From contig JAIOJX010000025.1 of assembly GCA_022376925.1 (NCBI GenBank), positions 97,491,608 through 97,555,607 of the forward strand: DNA of 64,000 bases. Reading direction: 5' to 3'. Of the stretch, positions 43,239 through 53,666 are shown piece by piece; the first letter of the stretch is position 1; each line of letters starts with the position of its first letter. The position numbers and the translations under genes are program-made. The notes under the pieces were generated by a model. It was not told the DNA's origin, searched no databases, and saw only the letters and a list, made by a program, of their open reading frames with translations. This DNA comes from Tragulus kanchil. Its lineage: Eukaryota; Chordata; Mammalia; Artiodactyla; Tragulidae.

Positions 43239-45391
43239 AAACAAAGACCATGTTGATTAATTCATTCAGGCAGATTTGTCTGTTTGTTTTTAATTTTTAA
43301 ATTGAGTTCAAAAAATAAAATAGAAATATTCCCAGTCTACTCTGTTCAATGATGTGTGCCCCCAACATGGAACAGTAGAAATAGAACAGGGTAGGTCAGA
43401 TGATTAAAAGGTAAGTGTAAATACAGGTTCTTGCTTTGCCTTACCTACCTGTAGTTTGGAGCCAATTGCTTAACTTCTATGAATCTCATTTTCCTTGTGT
43501 CTAGAATGGAGACAATATTTTACAAATTTTAAAGTATCCAATCACTGTGGTTATCACATAATACTTTTAGATTCTCCTTAGCTATATGTTCTGTTTCTGA
43601 AATTAGTTTATATAAGGAATCTACACCAAAATTTCTTCAAATTGGATCATCAGCATGAGCCTAGCAAAGTAAATATACTTGAAAATAGCTTTGTTACCTC
43701 TGGAGTTCAATTTAAATTGCCCTCTCTGCAATTACAGACCTGCAGTTCTTTGTAGTTATACTTTCTTGAACCTACCATCAATTACATTTATCCTATGTCT
43801 AAAATAGCCTGAAAGCAATATCAGATGGGATCTCTGCTTACTGGATTTATGATAAGATTAGAAACAGAGAAAACAAAGAAACCTGAAAAAAAAGAACAGA
43901 GAATGTGATAGCATCAGAGTGGGCTGAGACAAATCAATGAAACTGCTAAAGGAAAACAGGAAGAAATCAAGCAGCATCACTGGGAAAACAGAAATAAATG
44001 AAGTAGGAATTTAAATTCAAGTGGCAGGATTTTTTAATAAGTATTCATTTCTGAACATTATAAATTGCTCACAGAGTAGTTTCTTTACCTAGAGAAGGAA
44101 GTCATTTTTTCCTAAAAATAATTGGCTAAAAAAGGCATCTGGTATATTGGGTCTCCCATAATTAAGGAAATATTTATTGTGCATTCTTTCTGTGCTATGC
44201 ACAGTGTCCATAATTGAATATTACTGTATTAGTAATTGAGACCTGTAGTTAAAGGTGCCCCATGTCTTAAGGTTTGTTAAAGAATCAGTATACAACTAAA
44301 CATAATTGACATGAAACAAAGACCATGTTGATTAATTCATTCAGGCAGATTTGTCTGTTTGTTTTTAATTTTTAAATTGAGTTCAAAAAATAAAATAGAA
44401 ATATTCCCAGTCTACTCTGTTCAATGATGTGTGCCCCCAACATGGAACAGTAGAAATAGAACAGGGTAGGTCAGATGATTAAAAGGTAAGTGTAAATACA
44501 GGTTCTTGCTTTGCCTTACCTACCTGTAGTTTGGAGCCAATTGCTTAACTTCTATGAATCTCATTTTCCTTGTGTCTAGAATGGAGACAATATTTTACAA
44601 ATTTTAAAGTATCCAATCACTGTGGTTATCACATAATACTTTTAGATTCTCCTTAGCTATATGTTCTGTTTCTGAAATTAGTTTATATAAGGAATCTACA
44701 CCAAAATTTCTTCAAATTGGATCATCAGCATGAGCCTAGCAAAGTAAATATACTTGAAAATAGCTTTGTTACCTCTGGAGTTCAATTTAAATTGCCCTCT
44801 CTGCAATTACAGACCTGCAGTTCTTTGTAGTTATACTTTCTTGAACCTACCATCAATTACATTTATCCTATGTCTAAAATAGCCTGAAAGCAATATCAGA
44901 TGGGATCTCTGCTTACTGGATTTATGATAAGATTAGAAACAGAGAAACAAAGAAACCTGAAAAAAAAGAACAGAGAATGTGATAGCATCAGAGTGGGCTG
45001 AGACAAATCAATGAAACTGCTAAAGGAAAACAGGAAGAAATCAAGCAGCATCACTGGGAAAACAGAAATAAATGAAGTAGGAATTTAAATTCAAGTGGCA
45101 GGATTTTTTAATAAGTATTCATTTCTGAACATTATAAATTGCTCACAGAGTAGTTTCTTTACCTAGAGAAGGAAGTCATTTTTTCCTAAAAATAATTGGC
45201 TAAAAAAGGCATCTGGTATATTGGGTCTCCCATAATTAAGGAAATATTTATTGTGCATTCTTTCTGTGCTATGCACAGTGTCCATAATTGAATATTACTG
45301 TATTAGTAATTGAGACCTGTAGTTAAAGGTGCCCCATGTCTTAAGGTTTGTTAAAGAATCAGTATACAACTAAACATAATTGACATGAAAC
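43239..45391 (+). repeat. Direct duplication D15 (period 1075)
   Basis: Copy 1 is 43239-44313 and copy 2 is 44314-45391, joined at a shared 'gaaaca' type motif without filler. The copies are almost identical (one A lost in gaaaacaaag near 43871/44946). Confidence 0.95.
43385..43540 (+). mobile_element. MIR SINE (D15 copy 1)
   Basis: Forward MIR: 'aatacaggttcttgctttgc', 'ccaattgcttaacttctatg', 'aatctcattttccttgtg' and 'gaatggagacaatatttt' follow the MIR core. Repeated at 44460-44615 by D15. Confidence 0.7.
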
Positions 45392-47752
45392 ATACTGAAA
45401 TGATTTAACAGTTTTTCTGGAGACATTTCAGAGTTCTTTCATTGTTTAAGTGGTACAGTGGGGACACAAAGTTAAAGTGCTTTTGTGTTTTGAGTTGTCC
45501 AGAATTTAGAATGGACTGAAACAGATAAAAGGCAACAATGACAAAATAACTTTGTGGCAGCTGCTTTATGGATGAGAAAAATGCAGTGAGCTATGTCGGT
45601 CCAGAAAGGAAGAGCAATCAATTCTTCAGAGAAACTTTAAAGGAGAGAGGATGTTTGAGTTGGGTCTTGAAGGATAAATATGAGTTCAACAGTTTTTACT
45701 TGAGTGCAGAGAGATATAACTCTAGTCAGTGAGAATCTTACTGAAATACAAGGCCACCAAAACTAGCATTCAGCATCACAAAAATTGCAGAATAATACAT
45801 AGATTCTATATCATATACTAAAATCATTGTTGTGGGGATGAATGCCTAATATAATCTTGTTCTCCATTTACTGTTACTTTATTTTTCTTGGAAAAATTCT
45901 GTTATTCAAGAATTAACTTGCCTTCCATTGAATATGTTCTCTGGCCCTGTCCACAAAACTGGATTAGGTACTTCTCTTCTGAGCTTTGTTAAGCATTCCA
46001 TTCAGCCTCAATGACAGGAGGCAAATAGGAGTGGGGAATGGGGAGGAGGGGAAGTGCTATTACAGCACTTGTCAGGCCAGTCGACGTAATAGATGTGTGT
46101 GTGTTGCCCCACCAGGCCATGGGTTCCAGGTCTGATCAATGTGCCTGTCACATGGCAGGTGGTCCATAAAAGTTGAATGAGTTCAATAATGAATGAAAAA
46201 AAAATATGTATTCAACTCAATTGAGATTTTCAGTTGTTTTATTTTGTAGTGAGAGTTGAATACATATTCAAACAAAGGTTCCCTGTTGCCTTGGAAATTG
46301 AAGCAAATTGCTTAGCCCAGTATTTCCTCACTCACAGTCTCTTCTTAATCTGTGTTTCCATCCCTGTGCCACTGATGTGAAAAACTTTATGTACTATCTT
46401 CCTTACCTTGCCATGGACTTGCCATGCCTCCCACTTTTACTGTTTCCTTGTCTCTGTTCAATGTCCTACAAGTGTTTAGTAAGCACTGACTCTTATTTGG
46501 AAGATAGATTCTAATTTTATCCTAGTCAGTAATTCCTATACAACCTAGAACATCCTGCTTGATTAATTTGGGGGTGCCTATTTGGTTATTACTAAGTAGT
46601 TATTTGATGCTGTAAGTGCTAAGTCTTCTCAAACACTAAGACCTTAGTCAAAACAATCTCTGACACTTTTCCTTGCTTTCAATTTTCTTTCCAGCATGCA
46701 TCGCTACCTGGTGACTTAGAAACTAGAACAGTGCCTAGCACAGAATATAGGCTCAGAATATATTTGCTGAGTGAATAAATGGTTAAGTGAGTTATTCCAT
46801 GTTTATTTCATAATGTAACACTGCAGTCCTTCAGAGTCTAATCAGTACACCATTGTGTCTGCACCATGCTTGACTCAGAGAACTGTGGAATTTCCAGGAA
46901 TATTTTTGGGTGGCGAAAGAAAAGAGAATATGTCCCTTCAAAGTGCAGGTCTAGTACACTGATTATTTTGAAAGAATCAGCAGGAAATAAAGTTCTCATG
47001 TGAAAAGTACCCTTCCTTTGTCAGAAGGTTAGAGGGATATTCTTCTCATCAGAGATGGGGAATTTAGGGTTAAGAAGACTGTGTAAACAAACCTTATTGC
47101 ATCTTAACCAATTTGTTACCCTGAGCTCAAATGATTTGTCATGTCAGTTCTTCACAAAATCATAGTATCTTTGTCTAAATGATATAAAAATTACCTGCTT
47201 TGGTCACTTCTTAGAGTCTCATATCTTTGAGACTCTCATATATATGAAATGAAATGTACTTTTCTCATGTTAATCCATCATGTCAATTTGCTTATTAGAA
47301 TAGCCAAAGAACCTTAAAGGGAAGAAAGGGAAACTTTTTCTCTCCTACAGCAGTAAATGCATGGATAATGTTTGAATATATGATTCTCATTTAAAAGTGT
47401 AGAAACCATAGCACAGAGGGAAGTCCAGACTTATTCATTGCTGTATTAAAATCATGGATTAAATAGATTTCTGAAAAGAGTATTAAGCATGTTTTTGAAT
47501 AATTGTACTTAATGTGAACAAAAGATGTAATTAAGACACTACTTTATAGTATTAGAAAAAGGACACAGTTTCACACCTTTCCTGTAGAAAGGCAATAGAA
47601 TGCCTTCAACACTCATTATTAATATATTCACATATCTGTACATTTAATAGTAGGATTAAGGTTTTTTATAAAATTAACTTAGAAGAAAATTAGACTACAA
47701 GAGTATAAAGAAATTTCTGATAGTTCCTTTATTGCGGTAGAAAAATGAAAAG
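45392..47752. other. Mostly unrecognised, with L2-like pieces
   Basis: At 45640-45690 'gagttgggtcttgaaggata' resembles an L2/MIR-age repeat. At 46130-46200 'gtgcctgtcacatggcaggt' with 'gttgaatgagttcaataatg', and at 46715-46790 'aacagtgcctagcacagaat' with 'tttgctgagtgaataaatgg', both resemble the 3' end of L2 in plus orientation. A 68-codon frame at 46308-46514 has no recognised domain. Confidence 0.5.
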
Positions 47753-48195
47753 AAAGCCCAACAATGCCCTAAAGTCCAACCAGACTGTATTACCTCTTGC
47801 TCTCAGAGGTCACCTTCATGTCTCTGCAGATGTAGTCACTCCGTCAGGAATTCTTTATGTTCCTCTACATTCACTTTCAAATACTATACCCATCCTGCAG
47901 AGCATCTTTCAGATGGCTTCTCTCTGTGAAGATGTGATTGTATCTTCTTTTAACCCAGTAACACTCTGTGGACATCACTCCTATTTCACATCTGACTATT
48001 TTAGAACCGTCACTATGAATGGATCCTAGTCTATTTGCTTGTAAGACTCTTGAGAGCAGTTGTTCCTTTACTCATCTTTGCTTCCCAGCAGAGTGTATTG
48101 TACACAAATGACACCAATATTGTACACAGACATTCAGTTCTAAAATATGAAATGGACACTTCAGTTTCCCCTTAGGGCTGACCTACTCCATTTTA

Positions 48196-48530
48196 TTATT
48201 ATTTTTTAAAGATTTATTTATTCATTTTTATTTTGGGGTGGGGGTCGGGTTGGGAAGGAGGGGAGCGGGCAGGCCACTTCTATTGGTCTTTCATTTCTCT
48301 GTTTTCATTCATCTTTGTTCTTTGACTCCTGCAGGCCTCCCATCATGGTGGCATCTGTCGTTGCACAGCACTGGCTCTGGGCGCATGCGCTCCAGAGCTC
48401 CGGCTCGGTGATTGGACACATCAGTCCAGCCGCTCCGCGGCATGTGGGATCTTCCCAGGCCAGGGATCGAAGTGGCGCCCCTTACACTGCAAGGCGGTGT
48501 CCTTATCCACTGGACCATCAGGGGAAGCCC
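48196..48530 (-). mobile_element. CHR-type SINE (variant form), D16 copy 1
   Basis: Reverse tRNA-Glu-derived SINE ending 'actggaccatcaggggaag'. It shares 'ctattggtctttcattt', 'ttcattcatctttgttcttt', 'tggctctgggcgcatg' and 'gattggacacat' blocks with the SINE at 11349-11625, so both belong to one variant. It carries a G-rich stretch at 48235-48269. A 16-bp target-site duplication with one mismatch is at 48180-48195 and 48531-48546. Open frames of 81-109 codons here are SINE-derived. Confidence 0.85.
48235..48269 (+). other. G-rich tract with quadruplex potential
   Basis: Six G-runs of three or more bases within 35 bases (GGGG T GGGGG TC GGG TT GGG, then GGGG and GGG after short loops). This fits the standard G-quadruplex pattern on the plus strand. 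It lies inside the CHR SINE and is repeated at 49311-49345. Confidence 0.75.
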
Positions 48531-49271
48531 GACCTGCTCCATTTTAGAGGACAAGGGAGGCTCTGGCCTCCTAGGTCTTCACATTTATCTATACTTTTAT
48601 CGAAACACTCTGTTATTCCAATTTGTCTTTATATCAGTTATTAGTGGCCATAATCAGGAAGAATGGACTAAGAGGGAACACAAAAGTTTTCAACTTTCTA
48701 GTTTGGCTCCTTATTCATCCTTTGCCTGAGTGTCTGCATATACAATTTCAAGGTCCAAGGTAGAGTGGAATACTATCAGGGGGCATTTTCCAGGCCACAC
48801 CCTTAGTAACTATGGTAGCATTGTACTATCTTACAGAAAAGCCCAAATGGCCAACCCTTAGTACAGCTGTATTACCTCTTGCTCTCAGAGGTCACCTTCA
48901 TGTCTCAGATGGCACTCCGTCAGGAATTCCTTCTGTTCCTCTACATTCACTTTCAAATACTATACCCATCCTGCAGAGCATCTTTCAGATGGCTTCTCTC
49001 TGTGAAGATGTGATTGTATCTTCTTTTAACCCAGTAACACTCTGTGGACATCACTCCTATTTCACATCTGACTATTTTAGAACCGTCACTATGAATGGAT
49101 CCTAGTCTATTTGCTTGTAAGACTCTTGAGAGCAGTTGTTCCTTTACTCATCTTTGCTTCCCAGCAGAGTGTATTGTACACAAATGACACCAATATTGTA
49201 CACAGACATTCAGTTCTAAAATATGAAATGGACACTTCAGTTTCCCCTTAGGGCTGACCTACTCCATTTTA

Positions 49272-49606
49272 TTATTATTTTTTAAAGATTTATTTATTCA
49301 TTTTTATTTTGGGGTGGGGGTCGGGTTGGGAAGGAGGGGAGCGGGCAGGCCACTTCTATTGGTCTTTCATTTCTCTGTTTTCATTCATCTTTGTTCTTTG
49401 ACTCCTGCAGGCCTCCCATCATGGTGGCATCTGTCGTTGCACAGCACTGGCTCTGGGCGCATGCGCTCCAGAGCTCCGGCTCGGTGATTGGACACATCAG
49501 TCCAGCCGCTCCGCGGCATGTGGGATCTTCCCAGGCCAGGGATCGAAGTGGCGCCCCTTACACTGCAAGGCGGTGTCCTTATCCACTGGACCATCAGGGG
49601 AAGCCC
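49272..49606 (-). mobile_element. CHR-type SINE (variant form), D16 copy 2
   Basis: Second copy of 48196-48530, including G-rich tract and target-site duplication. Confidence 0.85.
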
Positions 49607-49925
49607 GACCTGCTCCATTTTAGAGGACAAGGGAGGCTCTGGCCTCCTAGGTCTTCACATTTATCTATACTTTTATCGAAACACTCTGTTATTCCAATTT
49701 GTCTTTATATCAGTTATTAGTGGCCATAATCAGGAAGAATGGACTAAGAGGGAACACAAAAGTTTTCAACTTTCTAGTTTGGCTCCTTATTCATCCTTTG
49801 CCTGAGTGTCTGCATATACAATTTCAAGGTCCAAGGTAGAGTGGAATACTATCAGGGGGCATTTTCCAGGCCACACCCTTAGTAACTATGGTAGCATTGT
49901 ACTATCTTACAGAAAAGCCCAAATG

Positions 49926-51639
49926 AATTTTTTAGCCAACCCAGTTTATAGGTAGACCAGCTGGTTGGACTATATCATATAAATGAGCCAAATATGGCCT
50001 TCATGTATTAGACCATCAGTGTTATTTCTTTACTGCAGACTGAGACTGGTGTTATTTCTACACTGTGGACTCAGATGCATGAGGGCTCCAAAGTGAAATT
50101 TTTACACATCCAACTATTTTTGAAATAACCCAACAAATGGATTTTTAGACACTTAAAGCTTATCTCCTTTGCATAACCAGTGAAACCTCACCTCACATGT
50201 ACTGTCCATAGCTAAGAGTGAGTCTTGGTTATAAGATTCCCAAGCTGTCTTTCTGAGGTCTTTGACCAGAGAGGCCCACCTGTTGCCAGACAACATCCTC
50301 TAGATATGGGATCCTTCTGGATCCTTCTGTCTCCCAGGCGATCCCTTGTTCTTCCTCTCTGAATGGCGGCCCCCTAGGGACTCCACTTCCCATGCAGCCC
50401 TGTCCAGGGATTACCCAGAAAAGCCTGTTGAGTTAACACCTATCTTGGGCATATGTTTTCCTATATCAGTTCCAAATACCTTGAAGAGACTATCATCAAA
50501 TGTCTTTTCTCAGAGGAAAAAAAATGTAATATAGATGCATTTGTATATCTATAGATATTTATAGCTTATATAAACATAGATTTCTTTTTTATGTTACTTT
50601 CCTTTGTTTTTCATTTTAACTCACACTTTTGTTCTCTTACCCTTTCTCCTTTTAAACAGTCTCATGGGTTTTTCTTTCATCTATTGACATATTCTGTTGA
50701 GAAACAGATTGTTAAACAAGCACAGGTTATGTAATACACAAATACCAAAAAATAAGCACAAGAAAATCACGCTGGAGTGTGAGCATGGTGTTCAAACACG
50801 TATCCATAAGTTACTCAGCAAGAAAATTTGTGGAGCAAACTTTCTGTGACCTGTGGCTCGGCCATAGAATCTTTATTTACTGTGGAGAGATTATGGTTAT
50901 TAAACTTATTAAGTTTTTCCTTCTTTATTTAAACTTCAGCCTTGATAAAGAAGCACTAGCTCACACAGGCTTGCTCTCTGGCATGGTTTGCAGGCTCCAG
51001 GTCTGGTTATTTCACGTGTTCCTCAGATACCACTGAACCCTTCCATGGCTTTCAATCACAATTAGCTTTAATAACTCCTTGACCTCTCCCTGTGTTCCTC
51101 TTCTCCAGCTGTGATTGAATGTGGGCTTCCCCACAGCCCAGCCCCCCATTGCATCATGGAAGGAAGCTCTTGACTTTCATCTAGCCTGATTATGCAGGTA
51201 TGAATTTCCCATGGCAGCTGGTTGAGATCTCTGTGGCAGCTTGCCTCCCCCTGGCATGTAAGCTCTGTCACCAAAAGGCACTTTTAAGTCTTTCTTTGCT
51301 ACACATCCTTTTTAGCTCCTTGCTAGACAAAACAATTCTTAGAGAGAGAGAGGAAAAAAAGAAGATAGTGAAGCGGGGTGGGATGTGGGGAGCCACAAAG
51401 GAATTAGAGGGGAGGCACAGGAAGAAGAATGGGCAATAACTTCCTTTTTCCCACAGTGACCTGATTTATCCTGTTCCTACTGCATGGTTAAAGCGCACTT
51501 GCAAGAGTTTTCTGAAGAAAGAAACAGACATTTATCAGACTTCTGTGTAAATAAGCAGTTGTCTTGAATGCTTATTTCCCTGATGCTCTAGCAAACATTT
51601 AAACTCCTTCAGTTTGTTAAAAATTGACAACAAATTAAT
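49926..51639. other. Unique sequence, nothing clearly recognised
   Basis: Somewhat less AT-rich around 50220-50440 and 51030-51440. Open frames up to 85 codons (for example 50779-51036) have no recognisable domain. A purine-rich stretch lies at 51340-51430. No repeat family is assigned. Confidence 0.45.
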
Positions 51640-51770
51640 TTGACAGTCACTGTTATTTTCCTACTTTACCAAAGAGTAAATTGTATAAAGTTACACCTCC
51701 TAATTAGTAAAGATGGGTCCTTGAACTGTACTTCTAACACTTACAGCACACTTCTACCCATATCCACATG
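51640..51770 (-). mobile_element. MIR SINE
   Basis: Reverse MIR: 'cactgttattttcctacttt', 'accaaagagtaaattgtata', 'aagttacacctcctaattag', 'taaagatgggtccttgaact'. Duplication D17 starts inside it, so its right part recurs at 52773-52855. Confidence 0.65.
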
Positions 51771-52211
51771 TTTATTCAACTTCATAGTAAATTTGAAATA
51801 AGTGTTATAACTTTTTTAGATGAAGATGCTGAGGTTACGGAAATTTGCTACTTATTCCTGTATATGTATATATGAACTTGCTATCCCTTCAAAGAAATTG
51901 TGGTGTCCTATAGAAAAACCACAAGCAGTAAATTAGGTCCTCAAGATTTAGAAAGTTGCTCCAAATTTTGGCAGCTAGTAAGATGATGAAAAGGGTAAGT
52001 ACAAATATGTGTAGTTCCCAAACCTTCTCACCTTCCAGTTAAGCTTAGTGGCTTCTCAAAGTAGCCTAGACAAGGACAGCAAGGCAGTGCCATTCTATTA
52101 GGATATTTCTAGGTGAAATTTTGGTTAGATGTTATTGATTTGTAATTGTTTTCACTTAAGTTGGTCATATTTGCTAGAGATCGCAAAGATATTTGAGTCC
52201 CTAGCACAGAT

Positions 52212-52404
52212 ATGGGATTCCTTGGTGGCTCAGACAACAAAGTGTCTGCAATGCAAGAGACCCAGGTGTGACCTCTGGGCGGGGAAGGTCCCCTAGAGTA
52301 GGAAATGACAAGCTGCTTCAGTATTCTTACCTGGAGAATCCCATGGGCTATAGTCAAGTTCATGGGAATACAAATGGTCAAACATGACTGAGCAACTAAC
52401 ATGC
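52212..52404 (+). mobile_element. Bov-tA SINE (D17 copy 1)
   Basis: Forward Bov-tA beginning 'gggattccttggtggctcag', with 'caatgcaagagacccaggtg', 'tcagtattcttacctggaga' and 'atgactgagcaactaacatg'. Flanked by the exact 9-bp duplication 'agcacagat' at 52203-52211 and 52405-52413. Repeated at 53297-53488. Confidence 0.9.
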
Positions 52405-52473
52405 AGCACAGATTTAGGCACATACATGACAGAAAGTAAATGGAAAATTTGACAAATCACATCCTATTATACT

Positions 52474-52498
52474 AAAAAAAAAAAAAAAAAAAAAAAAA
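52474..52498 (+). repeat. A25 homopolymer (D17 copy 1)
   Basis: Uninterrupted run of 25 A, with an identical run of 25 A at 53558-53582 in D17 copy 2. It is not next to a recognised retroelement end. Confidence 0.9.
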
Positions 52499-53296
52499 CA
52501 GGGGAAAGAAGCCTTCATTTTACTGCTCGTCAAAATAAGTCTTCATTCAAAGGATCAGGCAGAAGAGTTATAAGTCAGAATCCTTAAGTTTTACATTATT
52601 ATTCTGGATATTGACTTTCTGATGACCAATATGAGGAAACTCACCATTTAACCACAGAAAGGAAATAATACAGCCTGGAGCAATGCCAGTGTGAGAGGGA
52701 AGGGACAAAAGGAAGTCTTCTGAGTTAGAAGGACAATCTGCTAAAAGCCACATTCGGTTAACATTTTTGGGCAAGTTACACCTCCTAATTAGTAAAGATG
52801 GGTCCTTGAACTGTACTTCTAACACTTACAGCACACTTCTACCCATATCCACATGTTTATTCAACTTCATAGTAAATTTGAAATAAGTGTTATAACTTTT
52901 TTAGATGAAGATGCTGAGGTTACGGAAATTTGCTACTTATTCCTGTATATGTATATATGAACTTGCTATCCCTTCAAAGAAATTGTGGTGTCCTATAGAA
53001 AAACCACAAGCAGTAAATTAGGTCCTCAAGATTTAGAAAGTTGCTCCAAATTTTGGCAGCTAGTAAGATGATGAAAAGGGTAAGTACAAATATGTGTAGT
53101 TCCCAAACCTTCTCACCTTCCAGTTAAGCTTAGTGGCTTCTCAAAGTAGCCTAGACAAGGACAGCAAGGCAGTGCCATTCTATTAGGATATTTCTAGGTG
53201 AAATTTTGGTTAGATGTTATTGATTTGTAATTGTTTTCACTTAAGTTGGTCATATTTGCTAGAGATCGCAAAGATATTTGAGTCCCTAGCACAGAT

Positions 53297-53488
53297 ATGG
53301 GATTCCTTGGTGGCTCAGACAACAAAGTGTCTGCAATGCAAGAGACCCAGGTGTGACCTCTGGGCGGGGAAGGTCCCTAGAGTAGGAAATGACAAGCTGC
53401 TTCAGTATTCTTACCTGGAGAATCCCATGGGCTATAGTCAAGTTCATGGGAATACAAATGGTCAAACATGACTGAGCAACTAACATGC
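53297..53488 (+). mobile_element. Bov-tA SINE (D17 copy 2)
   Basis: Second copy of 52212-52404, one C shorter, with the same flanking 'agcacagat' motifs. Confidence 0.9.
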
Positions 53489-53666
53489 AGCACAGATTTA
53501 GGCACATACATGACAGAAAGTAAATGGAAAATTTGACAAATCACATCCTATTATACTAAAAAAAAAAAAAAAAAAAAAAAAACAGGGGAAAGAAGCCTTC
53601 ATTTTACTGCTCGTCAAAATAAGTCTTCATTCAAAGGATCAGGCAGAAGAGTTATAAGTCAGAATC

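Larger units (their letters stand above)
47753..49925 (+). repeat. Direct duplication D16 (period 1085 falling to 1076)
   Basis: Copy 1 is 47753-48837 and copy 2 is 48838-49925. The join is at a shared 'aaagccca'. The first 80 bases of copy 2 differ strongly from copy 1 (several deletions and substitutions, for example ctctgcagatgtagtcactc against ctcagatggcactc), after which the copies are identical as far as I could see. The unit includes an L2-like tail near 48015-48115 and a CHR SINE. Confidence 0.94.

Noticed and set aside
48309..49805. Open frames of 81-109 codons on both strands around 48.3-49.8 kb
   Set aside because: They lie in a CHR-type SINE and its flanks. Such SINE-derived frames are common false gene calls in ruminant genomes.
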